Source: UBA2402 sp044371005 (GTDB lineage Bacteria; Planctomycetota; Phycisphaerae; Phycisphaerales; UBA1924). Taken from it: 6,365 nt of DNA. The translations under genes were made by a program, and so were the position numbers. A model generated the notes under the pieces. That model had not been told where the DNA came from. It saw nothing but the letters and a program-made list of their open reading frames with translations, and did no database searches. Position 1 is the stretch's first letter, and every line of letters starts with the position of its first letter. The stretch lies in assembly GCA_044371005.1 (NCBI GenBank), contig JBILUL010000227.1, positions 1-6,365 of the forward strand. The letters run 5' to 3'. Below are positions 1-4,538 of this stretch, piece after piece.

Positions 1-78
1 CCGCACCTTGCCCGGGCGGCTGAGGTTCATGCGGGGGTTCTGGCGGCGATCCTTGGGTTCAGTGCCGGGCGCATTCAT
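1..78 (-). CDS. N-terminal fragment of a possible PilZ-domain protein (runs off the window)
   Basis: An ATG at 78-76 on the minus strand opens a frame that stays open to the window edge, giving 26 residues. The piece contains DRRQNPRMNLSRPGKV. This resembles the start of PilZ domains, where an RxxxR motif (here R12-QNP-R16) precedes the first beta strand and binds cyclic di-GMP. The start is supported by an AAGGAG Shine-Dalgarno sequence (minus strand, complement of 88-93), 9 bases before the ATG. PilZ proteins are c-di-GMP effectors that often control motility or exopolysaccharide production, which would suit the divergent glycosyltransferase. The second PilZ motif ([D/N]xSxxG) lies outside the window, so the family call is tentative and the fragment could be an unrelated basic N-terminus. 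Confidence 0.4.
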   Translation of the reverse strand, partial: MNAPGTEPKDRRQNPRMNLSRPGKVR

Positions 79-87
79 CTGGAAAGG

Positions 88-93
88 CTCCTT
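88..93 (-). promoter_or_regulatory. Shine-Dalgarno site of the leftward gene
   Basis: The minus strand reads AAGGAG, 9 bases upstream of the ATG at 78-76. It is one of only two clear ribosome binding sites in the window. It is the main reason for taking the leftward fragment as a real gene. Confidence 0.45.
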
Positions 94-142
94 CGCAAGA
101 CGCTCCGCGTACGGTCGAAAACACCGCGCGTGATTGTGGTTG

Positions 143-165
143 TATCGGTCCGTCACGGGCCGATA
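143..165 (+). promoter_or_regulatory. Strong hairpin directly upstream of the glycosyltransferase start
   Basis: TATCGGTCCG (143-152) pairs with CGGGCCGATA (156-165) through ten base pairs, one of them G-U, around a three-base loop (TCA). The stem ends four bases before the GTG start at 170 and occupies the place where a Shine-Dalgarno site would lie. No T-tract follows, so it does not look like an intrinsic terminator. It may limit translation of the glycosyltransferase or act as a protein-binding operator between the divergent genes. The structure is visible in the sequence; its function is inferred. Confidence 0.45.
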
Positions 166-169
166 GTTC

Positions 170-1189
170 GTGGCCGTGAAGTTCGTTTCAGTCATCATTC
201 CCACGTACAGGCGGGCAGCCAAACTCGCCGCGGCGGTCCGTGCGCTCACGAAGCAGACCTGCACGAACTTCGAGGTGCTCATCACCATCGATGGGCCTGA
301 TGATCCGTCAGGCACGGCCGGATGTGTGCGCGACGCGGCCACTGCCGCGTGGGCAGGGCAGGATCCCTCGCGACTTCGCATCTTCGAAGGTCCCAAACTC
401 GGCGTGTGCGCCGCGAGAAATCGCGCCATCGAAGCCGCCCGAGGCGATCTCATGGTCTTCTTCAATGACGATGTGCTGCCGCGGCCTGAGTGCCTCGCCG
501 CGCACCAGCACGCTCACGAAGAAAGCACCGGCCACGGCGACATCATCGTTGGTGACTCGCCCTGGGTGCGCCGCGAACCCGACTCACTCTTTGCCCGCAT
601 GCTCCGCGACAGCTCGATGGTCTTCTTCCATCATCGCATGCGAGGCAGCAGCGAACCGCAGAAGGACTGGGGATTCCGCCACGCCTGGCTGCTGAATCTC
701 TCTGCCAGCGCTGCCAGCGTGCACGCGGTGGGCGGGCTGCGCGTGATCCAGCAGACCTACGGACGCGACGATGATGAACTGGCCTTCCGAATGACGCGCG
801 AGCTTGGCATGCGCGTGCTCTGGCGCCCCGACGCCATCGTCGATCACGATCACCCGATGACACCCTCGGAATACCTGGCACGCGAAAGGGAACTGGGCGC
901 CGGAGCACTCACCTTCGCACGCGGGGCTCCACAGTGCGCTCAGGTCATGTTCGGTCGCGATGTGCTCAGCAAGGAACACCGCGACGCCGCGGCGGAGTTC
1001 GTGCACGCCAACGCTGCCCTCGCCTCCGAACTGACCCCCTGGTTCCTGTCGCTCGAACATCTTCATCCAGAAGCCATGGATGTGGAACTTGCGTATCAGA
1101 CACACCTGCCGCTCAAGCGCTGGTGGTGGAATCGCGGCTACCTCTCGCTGGAGTGTTCGGGCTGCGGATCGATGGCGATGGCGGTCTGA
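170..1189 (+). CDS. Family 2 (GT-A fold) glycosyltransferase
   Basis: This is a 339-residue cytoplasmic enzyme expected to transfer a sugar from a nucleotide-sugar donor; donor and acceptor cannot be told from sequence. The GT-A Rossmann half begins at once with VSVIIPTYRR (residues 6-15). It continues with ITIDGPDD (38-45), the GVCAARNRAIEAARGD helix (78-93) and the metal/nucleotide-binding FFNDDV (97-102), a DxD-type motif. LNLSASAASVHAVGGL (175-190) and GRDDDELAFRM (198-208) fit the acceptor-side strand and catalytic acidic loop, and DHDHP (225-229) resembles the late His motif of GT2 enzymes. There are no transmembrane segments, so it is not a processive synthase. An in-frame TAG at 164-166 restricts the start to GTG 170 or GTG 176; neither has a clear ribosome binding site. 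Residues after about 240 are family-poor, and the last 14 (SLECSGCGSMAMAV) look atypical. The O-acetyltransferase next door suggests polysaccharide or glycolipid synthesis. Confidence 0.85.
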   Translation: MAVKFVSVIIPTYRRAAKLAAAVRALTKQTCTNFEVLITIDGPDDPSGTAGCVRDAATAAWAGQDPSRLRIFEGPKLGVCAARNRAIEAARGDLMVFFNDDVLPRPECLAAHQHAHEESTGHGDIIVGDSPWVRREPDSLFARMLRDSSMVFFHHRMRGSSEPQKDWGFRHAWLLNLSASAASVHAVGGLRVIQQTYGRDDDELAFRMTRELGMRVLWRPDAIVDHDHPMTPSEYLARERELGAGALTFARGAPQCAQVMFGRDVLSKEHRDAAAEFVHANAALASELTPWFLSLEHLHPEAMDVELAYQTHLPLKRWWWNRGYLSLECSGCGSMAMAV

Positions 1190-1282
1190 CACGCCCCGTC
1201 GCCGCGAGCGGCCAAGCCCGAAGCAAACACCGCCGTGCTTGGTGCTCATCTCTGTGTCGTCCATGAACGGTTACGATCCGGC

Positions 1283-1897
1283 ATGGCTCAGCCGCCCCCG
1301 CCCGACGATCTGGCAGATCCGACCCTCGGCACCATGCGGGAGCGAATGCTCGCGTCGCGCATGTATCTCGCGAACGATCCCGAGCTGGTGGCGATTCGAC
1401 TGCGCGCTCGACAACTGACGGGCGCGTTCAACGCCACCTCGCCGCTCGAGGCGGCGCGTCGGCACGAGATTCTCAATGACCTGATGGGCGAGGTGGGCGA
1501 GGGCGTCTTCATCGAGCCGATGTTTCAGTGCGACTATGGCAAGTTCATTCGCCTCGGCCGCGGCGTCTTCATGAACTTCGGATGCATCATCCTCGATTGC
1601 GCACTCGTGACCATCGGCGATCGCACGATGTTCGGTCCTGGCGTTCACCTGTACACAGCGACTCATCCGCTCGACCGGCAGCAGCGCAGTGCGGGTCTTG
1701 AGTACGCGCTTCCCATCACGATCGGCTGCGATGTGTGGCTGGGCGGGCGTGTCACGGTGTGCCCTGGAGTGCATATTGGTGATGGCGCGGTGATCGCTGC
1801 GGGTTCCGTGGTGACACGCGATGTTCCATCCGGAGCGGTCGTGGGCGGCAATCCGGCCCGCCCGCTCCGCCGCGGCGCTTCGGTGCCCCGCGACTGA
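1283..1897 (+). CDS. Maltose/NodL-type hexapeptide O-acetyltransferase
   Basis: This 204-residue protein should transfer acetyl groups from acetyl-CoA to a sugar hydroxyl. An N-terminal Maa-type helical segment (RERMLASRMYLANDPELV, residues 19-36, to about 70) precedes a left-handed beta-helix of imperfect hexapeptide repeats (about 75-190). The beta-helix contains the catalytic histidine in YTATHPLD (H128) and ends in the typical GGNPARPLR. Family members work as trimers and are usually 180-205 residues long. I chose ATG 1283 because the frame also opens at GTG 1235 but that extension adds residues unlike the family. ATG 1334 would begin the protein exactly at the Maa domain and is a good alternative. 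None has a strong ribosome binding site. The gene follows the glycosyltransferase after 93 bases, so co-transcription and shared action on one glycan are plausible. The natural acceptor is unknown; maltose or galactoside activity should not be assumed. Confidence 0.85.
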   Translation: MAQPPPPDDLADPTLGTMRERMLASRMYLANDPELVAIRLRARQLTGAFNATSPLEAARRHEILNDLMGEVGEGVFIEPMFQCDYGKFIRLGRGVFMNFGCIILDCALVTIGDRTMFGPGVHLYTATHPLDRQQRSAGLEYALPITIGCDVWLGGRVTVCPGVHIGDGAVIAAGSVVTRDVPSGAVVGGNPARPLRRGASVPRD

Positions 1898-2055
1898 TGC
1901 CGGCGATTATCGCCCCCGGAGCAATCGGAATAATCCCCCCGCAAGGGTGGGGTGGACTCCTGGCCGGGCCAATCACCCGGAGAGGGGCAAGCCGCGGCGA
2001 CCAAGGGTCGATGCGAGGGTGAGCGCGTTCGGACACGGACTGGCAACAATGCGGG
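1898..2055. other. 158-base intergenic gap with two small hairpins
   Basis: No credible gene lies here. Two short hairpins are visible. One is a C-rich/G-rich stem (1935-1950) closed by a GCAA tetraloop with one internal mismatch. The other is CCGGG (1964-1968) pairing with CCCGG (1976-1980) around seven bases. Neither is followed by a run of T, so an intrinsic terminator is not supported. No convincing promoter was seen. Confidence 0.3.
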
Positions 2056-3723
2056 ATGCGAAGAAGCACCGATTGTTGCGGCGTGTGCGGGCGGTTCATC
2101 CGGCGTGTGGCTGTGCTCCTGAGTCCCTGGACATCTTCGGTGAAGGGCCGTGCAGCAGAACTGCTGGGCGTGTGGCTGGCTTCACTCGCGGCGGTCCTGG
2201 TGGCTGGTTGTGCGACGATGGCGCGCGACACCGGCACCGGAACCTCCGGCGGCACGCACCCGGTCTACTGGATGGCGACCAGCAATGAGAATGATGCGCG
2301 AGCCCTGGGATACAAGTGGGCCGATCGCGTGACGTTCGGTGATGTGCCAGTCCGCCGCGACACCGTCGTGCTCTATGAGCATTGGTATGCGGATGACGTG
2401 CGCTCCGCGGGGCTCGCGCTGACGCAGGCCGATGCGGGCTACTGGAGCCGCTTCGAGCAGCGCATGATCGATGTGCTGAATCAGCGCGTGCCTGACCGGG
2501 CCTTTTCGGGGTTGATCCTGATCGACACCGAGTTCCTTCCCCTCTTCTGGGGCGACCGCACTGGCGGCCCGGGGATCCATCCGATCTCTGACTACGGCAA
2601 GAAGCCCTTCGACGACTGGTACACCCACATCCGCAACACCAATCCGGAACTGCTCTCGAATCTGGGCACGGCGGAAATGGAAGAGGCACTGCGCCAGAGC
2701 TACGAAAATGCCGTGAAGGTCTGGACGCAGCGTCAGTACGCCACCGTGCGACGCGAACGCCCCAACGCCCTGCTCTGTCGCTATGGAATCCCGGCAGGAT
2801 CGCGCCACGCGCAGTACAACCAGCCCGATCCGAACATCTGGAAGCAGCAGAACGATCGGGCCGCGTGGCTCACGCAGCTGCAGGATGTCGTTCTGGTCGT
2901 GCTCTATCAGGACAAGTTCACTGTGCCCGAAGGACGGACTCCGTCCAATCCGCGTGAGATGACCGCGGCACAGGCTCGCGACTGGATCTTCTCCAACACC
3001 GCCGAAGCCAGACGCACCGCTCAGGGCAAGCCTGTCTACGCCCTGGCCTACCTGCGCTATCAGGAGTTCGTGACCGGCCACGAATCCCAGTTGCTCGATC
3101 CCACCGCGCTGGAGATCATGCTCACGCTTCCCAAGCAGGCAGGCTGCGATGGCATGGTGATCTGGGACCATCTTGATGACCATGCTCAGTTCCAGGCGAC
3201 GCAGGCCTACATCGAAACCAACTGCGTCTCCAAACTGCGCGAGGTGAGCGGGTACGTCCCGCCAGCTCCCCCCGCCCCCCCCTCGCCCCCGGCACCCCCC
3301 TCGCCCCCGACTCCGCCCACCCCCTCGCCTTCCCCAACGCCCCCAGCGCCTCCGGCCCCCCCTACGAATCCCGATCCGGCTCCGCCGGCACCGACACCCC
3401 CTGCTCCAGCCCCGGATCCGACTCCGCCAGCACCGGTACCGGAGCCTCCGCCCGCACCCCCTGTGATCGTGCCGCCCGCCCCGCCGGCACCGGTTCCCCT
3501 GGCTCGCGTGGCAGGCGCCAAGCGTCTGGGTGTTGGCAAGGCGGTGATCAAGACCCAGCGGGCAACCGTCGCCAAGAGCACATCCAGGGTGAGCAAGGCC
3601 AGCTCAGCATCGCGCCCAAGCGTGCAGCGATTGCTGCATGCAGGCTCGATTCGCGTCGTCCGGCCGTCGAATCCGGGCACTCCCACCACGCCGCCGCTGC
3701 CAAGCCGCGTGTCAGGAAACTAG
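2056..3723 (+). CDS. Putative lipoprotein glycoside hydrolase, GH56 (hyaluronidase)-like, with Pro-rich linker and basic tail
   Basis: The 555-residue product starts with a signal sequence ending in a lipobox (LVAGC, Cys52), so it should be exported and lipid-anchored. Residues about 68-400 follow the order of motifs in GH56 hyaluronidases such as the bee-venom enzyme. HPVYW (68-72) matches the first barrel strand. VVLYEHW (104-110) matches the strand bearing the substrate Tyr. VPDRAFSGLILIDTEF (145-160) matches the catalytic DxE strand, with D157 and proton donor E159. CRYGIP (241-246), NDRAAWLTQLQDVVLVVLY (266-284, Tyr284) and GCDGMVIWDHLDD (363-375, Trp370) fit the later active-site strands. 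GH56 enzymes cleave hyaluronan or chondroitin beta-1,4 links by substrate assistance; the substrate here is unknown. An 81-residue Pro-rich linker (401-481) and a tail with about 14 Arg/Lys and no Asp/Glu (482-555) follow. GTG 2140 would give a more usual 23-residue signal peptide and may be the true start. The family call is from remembered motifs, not a search. Confidence 0.65.
   Translation: MRRSTDCCGVCGRFIRRVAVLLSPWTSSVKGRAAELLGVWLASLAAVLVAGCATMARDTGTGTSGGTHPVYWMATSNENDARALGYKWADRVTFGDVPVRRDTVVLYEHWYADDVRSAGLALTQADAGYWSRFEQRMIDVLNQRVPDRAFSGLILIDTEFLPLFWGDRTGGPGIHPISDYGKKPFDDWYTHIRNTNPELLSNLGTAEMEEALRQSYENAVKVWTQRQYATVRRERPNALLCRYGIPAGSRHAQYNQPDPNIWKQQNDRAAWLTQLQDVVLVVLYQDKFTVPEGRTPSNPREMTAAQARDWIFSNTAEARRTAQGKPVYALAYLRYQEFVTGHESQLLDPTALEIMLTLPKQAGCDGMVIWDHLDDHAQFQATQAYIETNCVSKLREVSGYVPPAPPAPPSPPAPPSPPTPPTPSPSPTPPAPPAPPTNPDPAPPAPTPPAPAPDPTPPAPVPEPPPAPPVIVPPAPPAPVPLARVAGAKRLGVGKAVIKTQRATVAKSTSRVSKASSASRPSVQRLLHAGSIRVVRPSNPGTPTTPPLPSRVSGN
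3256..3498 (+). repeat. Low-complexity Pro/Ala-rich coding tract with long C runs
   Basis: This stretch encodes residues 401-481 of the GH56-like lipoprotein: short PPAPP, PPSPP, PTPP and PDPAPP units that are irregular rather than strictly tandem. It contains C runs of 6 (3268-3273), 8 (3275-3282), 5 (3286-3290) and 6 (3295-3300). Pro-rich linkers of this kind usually hold a catalytic domain away from the membrane or wall. The many consecutive prolines, including one PPP (residues 464-466), would need elongation factor P for smooth translation, as is known for polyproline in bacteria. Confidence 0.85.
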
Positions 3724-3764
3724 CGCCATCGGGGGTGTGGCGCAACGCCGCAGCAATCGAATCC

Positions 3765-3778
3765 AAATCATCTGATTT
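3765..3778. promoter_or_regulatory. Perfect inverted repeat AAATCA-TC-TGATTT
   Basis: Six-base arms around a two-base centre lie in a locally AT-rich patch 42 bases after the lipoprotein stop codon. The size and symmetry suit a dimeric repressor site. It lies about 60 bases upstream of the structured RNA element, so it could sit in that element's promoter. No clear -35/-10 pair is visible, so the role is a guess. Confidence 0.2.
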
Positions 3779-3827
3779 CAACCACTTAGCCTGTGGATTG
3801 ATGGCGGCATTCAGGCCCCGTCAAAAA

Positions 3828-3934
3828 CCTGCAAGAAAAATCCAAGTTGACCCGGAACCGTTTCAGCCGCCGCGGCGGATATTGATGTGTCCGGCCCGCC
3901 GCGAGCCAGAAAGTTCCTGAAGGTCGCGGGCAGG
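3828..3934 (+). ncRNA. Candidate structured RNA (rod-like nested fold), unassigned family
   Basis: Five stems nest in order. CCTGC (3828-3832) pairs with GCAGG (3930-3934). GACC (3849-3852) pairs with GGTC (3922-3925). GGAAC (3854-3858) pairs with GTTCC (3913-3917). TTTC (3861-3864) pairs with GAAA (3909-3912). CGCGGCGG (3871-3878) pairs with CCGCCGCG (3896-3903) around a 17-base loop. The result is a long rod with a 16/4 internal loop near the base, followed 26 bases later by a strong intrinsic terminator. It could be a free small RNA (its general shape recalls 6S RNA), the structured 3' untranslated region of the lipoprotein mRNA, or an attenuator leader ahead of panD. I saw no tmRNA, RNase P, SRP or familiar riboswitch signature. 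The pairing was done by eye, without energies or homologues. Confidence 0.4.
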
Positions 3935-3952
3935 ACACCAACAAGTTGACCC
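3843..3952 (+). repeat. Direct repeat CAAGTTGACCC, two copies 99 bases apart
   Basis: An exact 11-base sequence occurs at 3843-3853 and again at 3942-3952, on either side of the main hairpin rod. GACC in the first copy pairs with GGTC (3922-3925) in the proposed fold. GACC in the second copy could pair with the same GGTC, so the copies may support two alternative structures. Both also contain TTGACC, a -35-like hexamer, but no -10 box is found at the right distance from either. Confidence 0.4.
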
Positions 3953-3959
3953 CCACGAG

Positions 3960-4003
3960 ACCCGGCACTTGGGTTTGTTACTGAGTGCCGGGTTCTTTTT
4001 TTT
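3960..4003 (+). terminator. Strong intrinsic (Rho-independent) terminator
   Basis: ACCCGGCACT (3960-3969) and AGTGCCGGGT (3984-3993) form a perfect ten-base-pair stem around a 14-base loop, followed by T, C and then eight T (3996-4003). It reads on the plus strand. It ends any transcript from the lipoprotein gene or from the structured RNA, and separates these from panD 135 bases downstream unless it is regulated as an attenuator. It is the clearest terminator in the window. Confidence 0.9.
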
Positions 4004-4049
4004 CGCATGCAGTGCGGGGACATCGATCCTCTGGACGCATTGGCGGTAC

Positions 4050-4067
4050 TCCGGAAACGATTCCGGA
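4050..4067. promoter_or_regulatory. Inverted repeat upstream of panD, possible operator
   Basis: TCCGGAA (4050-4056) and TTCCGGA (4061-4067) are perfect seven-base arms around ACGA. The site lies 71 bases before the panD start and just upstream of a TATGAT hexamer at 4088-4093, so it would overlap the -35 zone if that is the -10 box. This arrangement suits a regulator-binding site, but a small RNA hairpin is equally possible. Confidence 0.35.
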
Positions 4068-4087
4068 CCGGGGCGGCACTTGATTCA

Positions 4088-4093
4088 TATGAT
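4088..4093 (+). promoter_or_regulatory. Possible -10 element for panD-pdxH
   Basis: TATGAT matches five of six bases of the sigma-70 -10 consensus and would place the transcript start about 40 bases before panD. The expected -35 position (about 4065-4070, GGACCG) matches poorly, so the promoter would be weak or need an activator. A promoter somewhere between the terminator at 4003 and panD at 4139 is expected if the terminator is efficient. Confidence 0.3.
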
Positions 4094-4138
4094 GCAGGCC
4101 TTTCGACGCCACCCCAAGGCAGGAGTGACCTCACCCCG

Positions 4139-4522
4139 ATGCTTCGCGAAGTACTGCACAGCAAGATCCACCGCGCGTTCGTGACCGATGCGAACACGGC
4201 CTACGTCGGCTCGATCACCATCGACCCCCTCCTGCTGCGTGCCACCGGCATGCGAGCCAGCGACAAGGTCGCCGTCGCCAACTGCCGCAATGGCGAGCGG
4301 TTCGAGACGTACATCCTCTGGGGACGCGAGGGGTCCGGGGAGATCATCGTCAATGGTGCCGCGGCTCACCTGGTGGAACGGGGCGACCCGGTCATCATCA
4401 TGCACTACGCGCTCCTGACCGATGCCGAGTACGCGGCACACAAGCCCCGTACGGCACTGGTCGACGACCAGAACAAACTCAAGGACGTGCTCATCTACGA
4501 GGCCAAGGGCCACGAAGCGTGA
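4139..4522 (+). CDS. panD: Aspartate 1-decarboxylase (pyruvoyl enzyme)
   Basis: PanD converts L-aspartate to beta-alanine and CO2 in the cytoplasm, supplying beta-alanine for pantothenate and coenzyme A. It is made as a proenzyme that cleaves itself at a Gly-Ser bond to give a pyruvoyl group. Starting at ATG 4139 the protein has 127 residues (family about 126). The landmarks fall at the positions known from E. coli: K9, H11, cleavage site G24-S25 (AYVGSITID), R54, T57 and Y58 (ERFETY). VNGAAAH, near residue 72, is the conserved loop. The frame is open back to ATG 4007, but that start would add 44 non-family residues and shift all these positions, so it is rejected. AGGAG (4121-4125) lies 13 bases upstream, rather distant for a Shine-Dalgarno site. 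Only 16 bases separate panD from pdxH, so they are probably co-transcribed. Confidence 0.96.
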   Translation: MLREVLHSKIHRAFVTDANTAYVGSITIDPLLLRATGMRASDKVAVANCRNGERFETYILWGREGSGEIIVNGAAAHLVERGDPVIIMHYALLTDAEYAAHKPRTALVDDQNKLKDVLIYEAKGHEA

Positions 4523-4525
4523 GTC

Positions 4526-4531
4526 GAGGAG
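4526..4531 (+). promoter_or_regulatory. Shine-Dalgarno site fixing the pdxH GTG start
   Basis: GAGGAG lies seven bases before GTG 4539, between the panD stop codon and pdxH. It favours this GTG over ATG 4557, whose only GGAG lies two bases away. This makes pdxH a separately initiated second gene of the operon. Confidence 0.75.
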
Positions 4532-4538
4532 TTCATCT

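Larger units (their letters stand above)
3724..4138. other. 415-base intergenic region, no protein gene
   Basis: Short open frames exist (3735-3920 plus, 3786-3968 minus, 3969-4184 plus), but none has a ribosome binding site, recognisable protein or typical codon use, and they overlap the RNA structures. A small hairpin (GTGGCG/CGCCGC, 3737-3751, loop CAA) follows the lipoprotein stop but has no T-tract. The rest holds the inverted repeats, structured RNA, direct repeat, terminator and possible panD promoter listed separately. Confidence 0.6.

Noticed and set aside
1163..1189. Frameshift at the glycosyltransferase C-terminus
   Set aside because: The last residues look unusual and another plus frame overlaps there, but no family motif is seen continuing in that frame, so a frameshift cannot be supported.
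584..1264. Minus-strand frame of 226 residues opposite the glycosyltransferase
   Set aside because: Antisense shadow; Cys/His/Arg-rich with no domain, while the plus strand encodes clear GT2 motifs.
2182..3183. Long minus-strand frame (333 residues) opposite the lipoprotein gene
   Set aside because: Shadow frame in GC-rich DNA; the plus-strand protein has a lipobox and GH56-like motifs, and the minus product matches nothing recognisable.
3256..3498. Possible CRISPR-like or tandem DNA repeat
   Set aside because: Units are irregular in length and sequence and keep the reading frame as Pro/Ala codons; there are no spacers.
3207..3689. Minus-strand Gly/Ala-rich frame resembling a PE-PGRS-like protein
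   Set aside because: It is only the complement of the Pro-rich linker codons (CCN read as NGG).
3867..3878. 12-base palindrome CCGCCGCGGCGG as a separate regulatory site
   Set aside because: It is easily explained by GC-rich sequence, and its right part is used in the longer stem of the structured RNA.
3828..4003. tmRNA, SRP RNA, RNase P RNA or c-di-GMP riboswitch
   Set aside because: Signature sequences of these RNAs (tag peptide frame, SRP apical loop, RNase P core, GEMM core) were not found; 6S-like shape alone is not enough for a name.
4007..4138. Longer panD reading frame starting at ATG 4007
   Set aside because: It adds 44 non-family residues and moves K9, H11, G24-S25, R54 and Y58 off their known positions; the start codon also touches the terminator T-tract.
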